A stretch of 64,000 nt of DNA from contig OU452211.1 in the NCBI GenBank assembly GCA_911728435.2, positions 11,142,428-11,206,427 on the forward strand. Reading direction: 5' to 3'. This DNA is from Apoderus coryli (lineage: Eukaryota > Arthropoda > Insecta > Coleoptera > Attelabidae). Every line of letters begins with the position of its first letter. Within the stretch, counting starts at the first letter, position 1. Both the position numbers and the translations under genes were made by a program. Shown in pieces: positions 36,101 to 51,100 of this stretch. The notes below the pieces were generated by a model. It made no database searches. It worked only from the letters and a program-made list of their open reading frames with translations, and was not told the DNA's origin.

Positions 36101-39100
36101 TGTTTTGACTGATTTAATAAACTTTTTATATTCGTGTCTTACGAGAATGTAATCTATTTGATTTCTTACTATATGTCCGTCTCGATCAGCAGGTGAACGC
36201 CAAGTGTATAAACGTCTTTTGTGGAGCTTGAAAAAAGTGTTGGCAATGCTTAGTCGTTGTTCTGAGCAAAACTGTGCAAGTCGCCCTACTAAATGCAAAT
36301 GTTATCGGATGCCGCGTTACCACTCTGGGCACAAAGAAATTAATTAAACCCAGCATGTACGAACAGTCAATGTTATTGTGTAACAATTTATACAAAAATT
36401 TCACAGCATATACTTGTCTTCTCTTAGCTAAGCTAGGTTCGTCAAATCTCAATAATAATAATAATGCCGCATGATCACATCCTCTCAGTGGATAAAAGCC
36501 ATCTAATCTGTAGGATAAATATTTTAAGAGCCTTCTTTGAACTGACTCAATGGCAGCAGAATGCAAAATCAAGCTTAGATCTGACATCGGCATAATACAA
36601 CAGTTTCACAGTATTGATATCGCTGAAATATCTATTTCGTATGATATATCCCAACATCCATGAAGCAGACGATACAACTTCATTCCTTTGAGAAACAAAA
36701 GTAAAATCACTATCAAAAATTATGACTAAATCTTTCACCTCACTGACTGACTCGATCAACTTTTTCACCCGCTAATACATAGTCGTACATTGTCGCGATT
36801 TTCAAGCGTGAGAAAGTGATAATTTTGCACTTAGAAATATTGAGTGGCAATCTATTTGCCGTACCCCACTCACAGAGTCTATCCATATTATGCTGGAGAG
36901 CCTGACATTCACTCTGTGTCCTGATATCTTGAAAAATTTTCAGATCATCGGCATAGGCAAGTTTGCTACAAACAAGTGACTCAATCAAGTCGTTTACGAT
37001 ATATTAAAGAGTAAAGGTCCCAAATTGGAACCCTGAGGCACTCCAGAAGACAAAACAAAAGTTTTGGATCTGTAACCACTATACTCCACAAATTGACTCC
37101 AACCAATCAAGTACGAACTAAATAAGTCAACAAGCCTATGATTGAATCCAAACTCCTTCAGCTTCAATATCAACAAATGATGATCAATCCTGTCAAAGGC
37201 TTTTTTAAAATCCGTATATAGCACATCAACTTGTCCAAGATTATCCAACGCTAAACAAACCTGCTCCGAAAGTACAGCCAAATTTGACACACACGAACGA
37301 CCAGACAGAAAGATTTTTAATTCCTGCACATACGAGTACTTTATCATAGATTACTATTTCAAAAACCTTTGAAAAGTTACACAATATGGAAATTGGTCTG
37401 TAGTTAGTAATATGTGAAGGATTTCCACTCTTAAACACTGGTGTAATTCTGGCAATCTTCCATCGGCTGGGACATGCTTGCTTAGAAATGACAAAAGCCT
37501 ATCCATAAAAATACTCAAAGACCTTTAACACAATAGATGCCAGAGCGAAAGGCCTTTTTTCTTGATTCCATTGATCAAGTAAGTCAGACGCTTGACTATT
37601 CTTTTCAGAACCGCTTCAGGAGATATTTGTCTAGCAATTCCTTTGTTCAGTTTTCTAAATAAAAACCTTTTAATTTCCTTAATTAGTAAAATATTAGGTA
37701 ACTAACATCTTACCCTTTAACTCGATTAAATGCTAAAATGCAGTTATCTTGTACCCTATCCACTTAACGATACATCTGTCTCTCCATATAATGATAGAAT
37801 ATGTTCGGTATTTCTAAAACTAAATTACCGGACAACGTATTTTCCATCTGAAGTAGGCAACAAGCAATAAAACTATCAATTTCCACACGTATACGAGAAG
37901 TAGCTGCTCCTAAAATCTGATTGGGGGTCGAAACTTAGTTGGATGTTTAATGGAAGCTGACCACCAGATATATGTGAGTGTATATATATCGGGGTATTAT
38001 AGGGTCCGCTCTGGCATTATCCAGGCGCTGCAATTTCGAGGAAAATTGCAAGTTGCTGCAAACAGTTTAATGTATTTTGGGAAACAGCCAATGGCGTAAC
38101 TACATGGATGATATCTATTTATAATATTCAAAAAATAAAGCAAAAAACTACGACAAATGTTGGTGTAAAATGGTAAAAACACTACCATCTGATATAAAAC
38201 GGTTTCCAATAGGGATGATATGATTTTGAAGCGACGTTGCGGCTATTTGTAATATGTCATGATCTGTCATTTGTCTGTCATTGTATTCAGTAGTGTTTAC
38301 AACTTCATCATGGAGAAATATACGCAATAACAACGTTTACAAATTATTCAGTTTTATTATCAAACTAATCGTTCTCCAATTCCAACTTTTCGTGCGCTTT
38401 TGCAATTTTATGATCGTCATAATCGTCCAAATGTGCTCGCTATTCGTCGAATTGTTGAAAATTTTGAGCGTACATTTTCTTTACATAATGTTCAAGTGCC
38501 AATAAGACAAAGAACCGCCCGAAGTCATGCAAATATTGCTGCCGTTCAGGCAAGTGTTGCTGAAGACCGCAATTTGTCGATTCCAAGACGTTCCCAACAA
38601 TTGGGACTGTCTCAAAGCACAACCTGGCGGATTTTGAGAAAGGATTTGGGTTTGCATCCGTATAAAATTGTTCTCACTCAAGAACTGAAGCCATTTGACC
38701 ACCGTAAACGTCGTGAATTTGCTGATTTTGCCTTGGAACAACTTCAAAACGATAACGATTTTCTTAAGAAAATCATTTTCTCCGATGAGGCACACTTTCA
38801 TCTGAGTGGTGTGGTAAATAAACAAGACTGTCGATTCTGGTGCGGAGAAAATCCACAAATTATTCATGAAAAACCATTACATTCACCTAAATTGACAGCG
38901 TGGTCTGGTGGAATCATCGGTCCGTACTTCTTTCGAAATGATGCTGGTAACACCGTTACTGTAAATGGAGAGCGGTATAGATCGATGATAACCAACTTTT
39001 TATGGCCAATTTTGGAAGAAGTTGATCTTAACAACATTTGGTTCCAGCAAGACGGGGCTACGTGCCACACAGCAAATGCAACAATTGAATTATTGCGAGA

Positions 39101-42100
39101 AAAGCTTGGAGTTTCGATTATTTCAAAAAATTGTGATATTGAATGGCCTCCAAGAACTTGTGATTTAACACCATTAGAGTATTTCTTGTGGGGTTATTTG
39201 AAGTCATTGATATACCAAACTCTCTTCAAGCTTTACAAGTCAATATTGAACGTGCCATTCATGACATACGACTTGATTTAGTGGAAAAAGTGCTCGAAAA
39301 TTGGGTTCATCGAATTCGTTCCTGCAGAAGAAGTCATGGAGACCATTTGAATGAAGTTTTATTTAGAACTTAATTGCATCGATTGTACTTCACACTCAAT
39401 AAAAAACGTTTGAATTTGCTTAACAATAAGTGTGTTTTTTTTAAAGAAATCATATCATCATATCATTTACTCTAACGAATGCCTCATACCCCATGGAGTT
39501 CCTTGATCCCATTTTATTTCTAATCTACATAAACGACATTTCATGTCTTGCAATAAGAGGTCAATTCACAGTATTTGCTGACGATACTACTATTCTATGG
39601 TCTCATAAAGACCCTGCTTCATTGACAACAATAGTAACAGAGGACCTGGTGGTGATTAAGAGGTGGTGTGACTCAAACCTTCTGTCCCTATATGTAAGCA
39701 TAACTAAATTAGTATGCTTTAAGTATTTGTGTCCAGCGCAGATGGGTTAGAGTTATAGCCAATGAACTTGGAGTGGAAACTGCAAGACTAGCATATTTTT
39801 CTCTTGTGGAGAGTCATCTGCGTTATGGGATTGCTTTCTGGGGATGCTGCAGTCAGTATCTGTTCAGCTCTGTGTTTGTTTTGCAGAAGAGAGCAGTAAG
39901 ATTTGTTTGTCGTAAAACTAACAGAGACACTTGTAGGCCTCTGTGAGACTTTAAGGATAATACCATTGTGTGGTCTTTTTATACTGGAAACGGCTTGCTT
40001 GATCTATAAAAAATTTGGTACTCAACTTGGATCTTTCAACAAACCTTATAATACCAGGCAGATGTTTGACATTCCAATGCCGATTCCTCAAACGGAATTA
40101 ACCAGGAATTCCCTAATTTATTTAAGCATAAAAATGTTTAACCATCTCCCTAATAATATTAAAATGAGGCCAAACTTGTTAAGTTTTAAAAGGTTGTTAA
40201 GTTTTAAAAGTAATTGTGTATTGGCTTTGTTATGCGTTTGTTTGTTCTGCCCATTGTAATTACTGTGATTTTGATTATTGTGTGATTATTGTTAGCATTT
40301 GTCTCGATGGAGCAAAGTTCGGATAATGTTTATCTAGTTGTTCTAGAATGCAAATACCTGCGAGCGTCCGCCACTGCTGATGGGATATGTTACAAAGGTT
40401 TCTGTGGTTGGCAGTTCTGGTTTAACATAGATAGAAACTTCCTACTACCCTTCATTACTTGTTAAAATTAGATAAATTTTCTGGACGCAATTTAAATATG
40501 GTCTCATCTGGTTAATTATAGTCCAAAATGGCAAAGTTGTAATTTAAATGGTTTAGAAATTTGCTGCTCCAAATTTGAATCATGTATATACAAAATAAAC
40601 TAGCTTTAATTGTAAATAATACGGAATACACAACTAATGACACAATTTTTAGATATTTAATTAACAGAGCAACTACAAATGAATATTAAACAAATAATTT
40701 AATGCAAAATCCAATTAACATGTGTCATATTATATTTTCAATTTTCTCTTTTAGGCTCTCCAACTCAAAGTCAATACTTGGGAAAGTTTCTCGGAAAACT
40801 TTCCGAACTACATCACGGAGTTTCTGGTGAAGTTTACGCAGTAGATGGCCGAACTTTACACATAAAAGACTTCACTTATGACGGACAAGGGCCAGGTAAT
40901 ACATTTTTAATTACATATCCAAATAATATTCCACGTAAATTTATTTATTCTTATAGCTGCATATTTTTACGCCAGCACATACAAAACAGCTGATAGTCGA
41001 GGGTTTCGACTGAGGGATGAGAACAATAACGGTGAAGTGATTAAACGGTATAGGAAAGAAGGAATCACATTAACCTTGCCAGAGGGAAAAACGCTGAACA
41101 ATATCAAGATATTTTATGTATGGTGCGAAGAATTTGATGTAAGTTCAAACCGATAAAAATTTAAGATATTTTAACATATTTACACATTTTTCTTTGCAGG
41201 TAAACTTTGGCGATGTAAAAATACCGCGCAACTTTGATCATCCGCGACCTCAAAAAATATCACCTTTGAATGGAGTTCATGCCATCTCATCTGACAACAT
41301 TGTGATAGTTGACGCACAAACTTTACTAATTCCGAACTTGAGCTATGACGGAGAAGCACCAGGTATGGGATATAATATAATATAATGCTTCTGGAAACTT
41401 TAGAGTTGAGATTCAGAAGGTGGATACAAATATGCACAAAACATAAGTGTATTTGAGTTATTTAATTTAATGTTTATTATGGCTCAAGATCCCAACTCGT
41501 TTCCCTTTCTCTTGAAATTGAATCTTCATTTTAAATTCTTTATCACACCTCTGCACTTGGTGATAGAAAGAGCAGCAAATGACACCATACGCAGCCTGTC
41601 TCGAGAGAGGGCTGCAGATCATCTGATCAAACACATCCGATCACTAGACGTCCCTAGTGACGAAACTAAGAAAAAATAGAACCTTCTGAAGAACTTCACT
41701 ACAAAGTTAAGTAGCAAGACGGACTGGGAAAGGAACTTAGCACCAGGAATCTTAAAGAAAACACATCAGAATGCTTTACAGACGGCTTAATGCTTGGCTG
41801 CTTTATAAGAGATGCAGTTGTTTGAGACGATGTGTGAGAACTCGCATTGTCGTGGTGAAGAGTGCTCCGTCTTCGGCGGTTGGTTCTCCTGATTTCTTGG
41901 AAGGCAACTGGCAAACATATGGTTGTGTACCACTCAGAATTGACTGTTCTGCGTTGTTCTAGTGGTACGGTTGCAGGCGACCATTTGCTTGGAAGTGCTT
42001 CGTGCGCGAACAACTTTGGTTGGATTTGGCTCATCTTGAAACACCCATACAGTCGACTGCTGTGTACTTTCGGGCTCATACGCGTAAATCCACGATTCAT

Positions 42101-45100
42101 CACCTGTCACGATGTCATAGACGTGTTTCGAAGCACCGCGATCCTATATTTTCCATCCATGCACTGTTGCTGAGTTAATCCACGTGAAAAGTTGTAAAAA
42201 ATAACCGCTCGAAAATGTTCACGATTTAATTCCATTTTTGGGCCGAGATGAATCTGTTCTTAGTACGTATAACCTCAAAAATTCCAACTTTACGATAGAG
42301 CTGTTACCAGGATTGCCAAATCCCGAAATGTCAGATAAAATTTAGCTCTATAAACAGATATCTTAAGTTGTTGGCGCATTCCAGCAACTCCCATTATTCT
42401 TTAGCATAACTCTCAAATATATATTAAGTTTCAAGCGCAAAGACATTCCTGCTATGCCTTTTGAATTGTTGCAATACTTCTATGGAAAGTTATCCGCTCC
42501 TACTAGATACTACTTGAAAACTTTGGGTGAAATGAGCATAATAAAAAATGTATAAAAACTATTTGTCTAATTCAGCCAGTTTTTACCATCAAGTTTAAGA
42601 GCAATTACAACCACATATTCCCTTTTAGATGCCAAATTTTGGGTTGGAAAAGGTTCAAAACCATCTCCGCAAGGCGTTAGAGTTCCAGATGAAAATGGTA
42701 AAGAAGTACCATTACGCAGATATGACAGGAAAACAGTCGTGTTAACACTACCTGGTGATCTAACCGTGTTCGACATTGGCCATTTTGGGATTTGGTGTGA
42801 AGAATTCACAGTTGATTTTGGACATATTCAAATTCCTCAACCCCTTAACGTGCCACCATCCCTGCGAATGTTGGGAGTTAGCCCCCAAGTAAGTGTCAAA
42901 ACCTAAAGGTATAAGAAATATGTTTCAAGATTGACTTGAAATCAACACCACCAGATTTGTCGAGATTGTTAGTTTGGTAAGCCAACTGCAGCTCTGTTAA
43001 AGATCATAAGTACTGTAAACCTCTAAGATCTTGAATAGTTTGAGGCCAGGTCTTTGTCAGGTGTGAAAATGATAGTACTTAGGCCTGCATTGAAATTATA
43101 AACCCTAAGCATCTTAGGAATGATTTTCTGCAGAAGACAAACGTATAGGTATTTTAATCTATTAACAAAACTATCCAAAACAAAAATAGGTATATACACA
43201 AGGCAAGTGTCCTCCAATTTTAATAGAATTAAGTCGTTAACTCATTATGCTACACAGTTTCTTTTCTGTGATTACAGAAACAATACTCATCACCGATCTA
43301 TAACCAATCCGAGCAAGTAACTTCAGACCAAAGACACCATTCTACTTCTTCTTCTGGGGGACACTTGCCAGCCACTACTTATCGACCGGCCATATATCGT
43401 CCTGCATTGCTGCAACGTCGCATTGACCCACAGCAACCACACTTTGTCAGTTTCCAACATTACAATAATCTTCAACCAAGTCAAAATCCACCTCCTCAAC
43501 AAGGATTTCCGTTACAAAATAATGGGTTCTATCATCAACAGATATATCAACCAGTATTAAATAATTACCAAAGAACAACTAGTAACGGCATACCAGCCAA
43601 TACCGTTCAACAGCATTCTGATATATCAGCTAGTCAATCAAATAATCGATATCAACTAAACAATAATAACAATCTCTTAATTTATAATCAATTTGCTGCG
43701 CAGCAATATCAGCAAAACCAACTTGCTCAGTCATTGCCCCATCATCATAATAGGTTTGACTTGGGACATCAACACAATTACAACCTTTATGGATAGTTAA
43801 TACACTTAAGAATCCTGCATCATAAGCGTTAAACGTTTTGCTTTTAACGTATTCAAGTTTATTTTCTAAAACTCAAAGTAATTATCTGAATTGCAACATT
43901 ATTTAACGTCTAATTCGACAAAAAAAAAATCATTTTTATTGTTTTTCAAAATTGCTGCATTAATAAAAATGTGATAAGATCTTTTAGCGATGCCCCGGTA
44001 GGGAAACAGCAATTAATATTCATTACCGCTGACCTACTTAGAGACTAAAACGGAACTCTATAATATTATAGTTTATGTGGACTGTTTGAGCAAGCTTTTT
44101 TACATTTAGAGATATTTAGACGTCTAGATAAATCGTTTTTGAGCTAAATTGGATTACTGCTGTCTAACTTTTATCCCGCCTTAGCTGACACATAATGTAT
44201 CTTGCATATAATTCTGTATATCTAGAAAAGAACAATATTAGATTTTCAAACTATAACATACAGGGCAACCGGTTATACTTATGGTCAAATCTTACATATT
44301 GTAAATGTGTTTTTGTAATTATTAATCTTGTATGTTTTACGTGCTTTGTGTATTCTACAATTTTCTTGTATATTTATTTATTCGACTAGCTTTTTAACAA
44401 CGAAAACCAAATTTACTATTATATACTCATATTTAAGCGCATTTTTTGTATAAATATTTAAGCTTTAATTTATTTAAATTATAATAATTGGGCCAGTATT
44501 TTAATTTTATTGATTTTTATATAATATTTTTTTTTGTAATATATTTTATGCATTTTTAAAAAAAATTGTTAATATTCAACCTATAACGAGTAGATACGAA
44601 TATAAAATCACCTCAGCGTTACAACTAGATGACATCTTATAGCTTATCGCGCTTATCAACTTATTGAAGTACAGTTTTTAAGGTTAAAACATGTTAGTTT
44701 TCTCTCCGTATCAGGAAATCCCCTGTACATATTTTATATATTTCAAAGCAGGATCTAAAATAAAATTAGTTGTAACCCAGTAGGTATATTGAGAGAAAGT
44801 CAATCTACTTTTGCAAAACATATGAATGATAATGATATTAATACGCGTCCTGGTTCCATTCATATAGATATTATTCTCCCTATATATCAAAACACAGAGG
44901 CAGGCAGTTTTCTCTCATGCTTTTGTGTTTGTATAAGCCGCTTTTAATCTGTGATTAATGTAAATGGCTAAATTACATAACTCTTCCAGCAGACTAATTA
45001 AGTAGAAAGTAGTTTCAGTCATAATGATCATGCAAAATAACCATTATAAAATATGGGTATACATTTGTAAACACTGAGTATTGAAATACAGCTTTATAAT

Positions 45101-48100
45101 TTTGTGCATCCTGATGTATTCCTAATATAATAGACGATATTTACTTACGTATGTTCCCGTGAAATTTATCAGTAAAATCTGGAAAATTGTTTTAAAATAA
45201 AATAAATAAATATAAATTTGTCAAAAAATTAAAAATAATTTGTAGACAGGTAAACAAAACATATAAAACATAAGAATAATAATTAATACATACAGGTACA
45301 TCGTCAAATAAATAAATAAATAAATCAATTAAGATACTTAAAGTAAATTAATTAAGTAAATATTCTACAGTTCAATATATATACATATACTTGATTTCGG
45401 ATTCTTGGGTTCAAGTCTGGATAGTAAAACATGAAATATCATTCCATTTTTTTATAAAATTTTATTTTGAGACGTTTAGACTGAAAGTTCAAGTCTTTTT
45501 CAATCTAAAAATTACAAGTCATGTGGTCAATAACAAAGATACAATAGTAAAACTTACCACAAATAAAATAACAAAACATTCACATTAATATAGAAAAAAA
45601 AAAAAAAGACTTGCATGGTTATACAATTATAATATTTAATAATTATAATTGTATAACCATGCAAGTCTTTTTTTTTTTTTTTCTATATTAATGTGAATGT
45701 TTTGTTATTTTATTTGTGGTAAGTTTTACTATTGTATCTTTGTTTTTTGAAATGTTGTTATTGACCACATGACTTGTAATTTTTAGATTGAAAAAGACTT
45801 GAACTTTCAGTCGAAACGTCTCAAAATAAAATATAAAAAAACTTTTTTACTTTTTATTTATTTATTTATTTAGGGTACATCTGTGCAGACAGAGGTGAAA
45901 CAACCTGTATATCTGCCAGGTACTTAAACTCGTATTGTAATTTTACCATGAATCCAAACAACCCCTATTCTAGTTTTTTATCCAAATAAAACTATATCGA
46001 AGTTTTATGGTCAACACGATACATCTAAGAATTAAATGCATTAATTATATACTTTTTTACAGTCCAAACTGAACTGCGAAGTTCTGAGCGATGATTTGGC
46101 ATTTGAAATTAGATGGGCTGTTGCTGGAGAAAGTATCGTTTTACAACTGGTAGCCAAATTGGGTAAGTAACTTTTAGCGATTCTAAATCCTACAGTTGAC
46201 CTCAAAATTAAAACAAAAACAAGCCACTTAGTAATCAGGATTACTGCAAATTGATCACTTTACTTATGCATAATTTCTCGATAAATCATTATAAAAAAAA
46301 GCCCTTTCCAAACTCAATGTTAAAAGCAGGTCAGTACAACTAATATATCGATATAAAATCGTGATCATCCATCTAATTTTCTAGATTTTTATTACATTTT
46401 TATCACTTTCAAGCATTCATTTGCAAAACAATGATTATTATTATATCAACATTCCCCGACCTTGTTTAATATAGATTCTATGCAACATCTTGATGTCATT
46501 CCACTTGCAGAACTAAAATTTTTAAAGTTCAAGGCATGCATAAAAACGATTGTAACATCAAATCTTACGCATAAATCATTTATTGGCAATATGTATTGCT
46601 TTTTTAGAAGATGCTCAATCGTAAGTACAAGGTTCGTCACTACAGCCGAAGGGAATACGGTTGACATCAGCTAAAGTGCTTGATGATTAGGACGATCTCT
46701 GAATATCAGGAAAAACTTAGTTGCAGTTAGAAAAATTGAGCATAATCTCTTGCATCTTTTATCGGAGTCGTTTAGGCTGTTTGGCCTCCCCTCACTTCGA
46801 CCTGCAGAAGATCTTTTGTGAATGACTCTAATCTATGAATTGCCCAGCTGTCCCACACTTTTCATAAAGTTGATGATTTCTCTGAGGGCTAAATTCCTTG
46901 CCTCGTCGGGTGTTAGGGTCACCCCTCCAAGGTGTTTAAGCCTTTTGCAAAAAAATGCCATGCATTCACAGAGCACGTGTTCTGTAGTCTCTCTTGTCGT
47001 CCTCGGTTAGGCCCATCTTTTTGAGATGGTACTTCACTGGGTGGTGTCCCGTAAAAAGGCCTGTAATTCACCTTAGGTCGCTTCTCTCCAGTTGGATAAG
47101 CTTCCCTGCGTTGGCCTCTGAAGGTTTGATAAACCTTTTTGATTGTCTTAGGCCTGGAGTGTTTCTCCAGTAGGACTTAAGTTGTTCCTTTTCCCATCTC
47201 CGAAGTTCTTCGTTCTTATGGCTTTTTGGAAGGCCAAAGATGGGTTCCGGGCCGCAGAACGGAGCGCTTGCGCCCTCTTTTGCAAGTTGGTCCGCCTTCA
47301 TGTCCTGGCACCCATGTCAGAGTAATCTTTTTCCCCTGAGCTGCCAGTTGCTTTAGGGTCTGTTTGCATTCCCATGCTAGCTTTGACGTGAAGGTGTAAG
47401 ACCTCAGTGCTTTTAACGCAGCTTGACTGTCTGACATCATATTGATCTGCCGTTCCGGGATGCCTCTCTGCAGGCATTCTTGAGCACAACGATTGACTTG
47501 AACTGAGGCTGAAATTCACTATTTTGCTGATTCTTTCCATAGTATTTTCTTGGAGTCTTCTCTGTATGGCTTTTTTAGAAGATTGCTCAATCGTAAGTAC
47601 AAGTATCGTCACTACAGACGAAGGGATGCTTTTGATGATTAGGACGATCTCTGAATATCAGGAAAAACTTAGTTGCAGTTAGAAAAATTGAGCATAATCT
47701 CTTGCAACTGCAAGAAAGACTACAGCAGGCTAACGCTGTAGAAGGATCAGAACTGTGTAATGACTTGAAATGAGGCTGAAATTCACTATTTTGCTGATTC
47801 TTTCCATAGTGCTTTCTTGGAGTCTTCTCTTACATCAGATGGAGAACACTTGGCGCCAAGGTCGGTGTAGAGAGCGTGACTGAAAGTGATGATGGTGTGC
47901 AATCCATTCTTGTACACGATTGCATTGCATCGGAAAGGTTTCTGATCGCTTGGAAGCTATTTCTATCCTGTCAAACTTTTCTAAACTGTTTAAAGTCATA
48001 CCGCAATATGGATTTATGTCACAGATCTACTGCAACAAACTTGACTTTGATTTGTCAGGAAATATCTGAAGTTTTGGACAGAGGAGGCCGTACCGATATA

Positions 48101-51100
48101 ACTAAGGCCTTTGACAGGATGGACCACGGAATTCTTATTAGAAAACTCAAATCCTATTTACGCGACAGAGTCCCCAACTAACAATTTAATTTTTTTAATT
48201 GCTGTAAGAACGTTTATAAAATATATTTTATAAAACACCCATTGTTTTATAAACATTTTCACAACGTTCTTACGCGCCTTATAAACACGAAAAAGGCGCA
48301 GATTTATAAAAAAAATCGACTCGTTAACGGTTCTATAAATGTTGCTGGTTGCTATTATACAATAGTTTTTAGAACGTTTATAAATATCTAATAAAAATCA
48401 AATAAAACTGTTATAAAACAGTTTTATTATAACACTGTTACTAGAACAAAGCGACATATTTGTATAACTACTATACAACTGTTATAAACATATTTTATAA
48501 CTCTTTTATAAGAGCCTCAATTGCAACATTTTTGCTATCAACAGCAACAGTTAAAGGATATAAACGTTCTAAAATACCTTTTTACACAAAATTATTTTAT
48601 AATTATAATGCATTGTTGTTGGTACACATTAATAAAATCTGAACAATCATGGAGGTAAAAATAATATAAAACGCTATAATACCCAATAATGAATAATAAA
48701 ATAAGTCAGATAAAATTCACCCATGAGCAGATTTGGCTGCGAAACAAAATTTACTGTTAAATATATTGTATATTATTACTAAAATTTTAATGCGCCTCGC
48801 GAATTATGTAAATTAATGAATTTAGATTTTATAAATTATATAAAAATTTTTTTTTATTGTCACTTATTGTTGAAAATAATCTTTTGGTATATCCTTCATT
48901 ATGTAATGACTGATTCTTCTGGAAAAATGCGGAACATGATTTGATACTGCCCATGTTTTCTCTTAGTTTTGCATTTTTTTCTAGCTCACTTGTTGTGCTT
49001 GAAGCATGATATTGATCACCAATTCTCTATTTCGGCTACCCGCTCACCATCTCGTAATAATTCCTCCTGAGAATTTAACAGTCTCCAAAATATTTGGTGT
49101 CTTATAAATTGTCATTAATTTGATTAGATTCCATTACAGTTTCCTACTCATTACTATAGTCACTAATGCTTTCCCTTTGATAATTTAGAATATTGTAATT
49201 AATTTTCTATTAAATGCACAACTGCTTTTCGTTTGGACATTTTAAACCTGTGTATGATATAACAATAAATATCAGTTGAAAATAAATAAGACTATGTTAT
49301 ATATTAGTTCTAGGTAATGTTTATGACAGCATTTTAATTTTATAAAATATGCATTGGCAACATATTTATTTTTTTATTGTTTTTAATAAAATAACTAAAA
49401 AACAATTTTGTAATTATTAATTTGCGCACAAATTTGCTGCAGCAAACAAATCGCTCTTAATAACGACAATAAAAAAACTATTTTATTATTACGAAACGTA
49501 CTTTAACAGAATAATTTTATAATTGTTTTTAAAGGAACAAGTTAATGCAGACTAGTACTTTTACAAAATGCTTTTAAAACCAATTATCATTCGGAACAAA
49601 TTCGTCCTATAAAAAATATTTTATAAACGTTTATAAAACTGTTACGATATCATATTTTATAACTATTTTATTATTTTGCTGTAAAAACGTTCTTAAAACA
49701 GTTTTCCTCACAGAAAAGTTTAACACAGCAGTTTTATCACCAAACGAACCTTTAAAGAACAAAAAAGTTTTTACTAAGCGGCAATAAAATAATTATAAAA
49801 TATATTAGTTCTTTAAGAATGTCGAATTGCTAGTTGGGTCCAATATGTTTTTTAATGGATTTTAAAGCATTACTTGGCAACATCGGATCTAAAAAAACCA
49901 ATATCGTTTCTCAAAATCGAAAAACAACATGAATTAAGTGAAGAACCTCTATATTTTGTTCCCATTCAAAAAACACTTTCAAGTATCACAAACTTACTGG
50001 GTATTCGTATAACTTTGTTGTGATAATTAGATACCCAACAATAACTACCTATACTTAATAACATCATAAACTTCGCAATATTAAAGTAGGTAAACCATTT
50101 ATGAATATTCATATTCATATAAAACTGGCAGATAATGAAAGAACAATAAGCATACAAGTGTTGTACAATGTTATTATTATCAAGTTACTCTCGCAACAGC
50201 TGCAAAATAACAACAAAATAATTGTAGATATTTATTTAAATAGATACCTGCAACAATGACTAGAGTTGATCTCAACATATCATATTTTCTATTTCTTAAA
50301 ACATTTTAATAATTACGAAAGAACTGCATTTATCTTTGTTGGCATAGAAATCTTAAATAGAATGGATAAGTATACTTTACATGTGCTGTATTCTGCAATA
50401 TAAACGATGTGAATTACTTATATGTGAGAGAAAAAGAACTGTAGGGGATCATTTCGAGTTTTAGAATTACTGATGATTACTAAAACCCCCAACAGCTTTG
50501 GTAAATTCGAAGCTGATAATATTCCCTGAAAATCAAGATCAGGATTATATCCTTCATGGGAGGTTTTCTGTTGACTACTCTCACTGTATTGACACTTGTT
50601 TCTGGAATTATGATCCTGAAACTAGGCACTAATCCACGAATAGGTAGAACTCGATTGATATCTAAAAAGCTCAAATAACTCACAGCTGTGAGAAATGTTC
50701 TTTTTTTCAATATTGAGATTGTGTAGCTTTACTAGATTCATCGTCCAGACCCACCGCTTTTTCACCTGACCTTGCACCATAACTTTTCCCCTATTTTTCA
50801 AGGTCGAATAACGAGATTTGCTAAAGATTTGAAAGGAGAAACTTTAAAGTATAGAAAGAAGTGTAAATATGTATGTCGTGTTTCTTAATTTACAGATGCC
50901 AGAGAATACATGTCATTCGGACTATCTGGCGATGATTCACGAAGTGTCATGATTGGTGGTGATGTAGTAGTTGCTTGGGTGGACAAACAGACCCTTAAAG
51001 GATATGCGCAGGATTATTACTTAGCTGACAAATCACAATGTTCCGGTCCTACTGGCTCTTGTCCTGACAACAGATTAGAGGTAAAAACTGCCTTCATTTA

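Noticed and set aside
43968..45446. Search for a further Skeletor exon
   Set aside because: No frame resembling the family between exon 5 and exon 6 other than the alternative terminal exon.
48173..49838. An encoded transposase in the TIR element
   Set aside because: No frame in the interior has length or motifs of any transposase.
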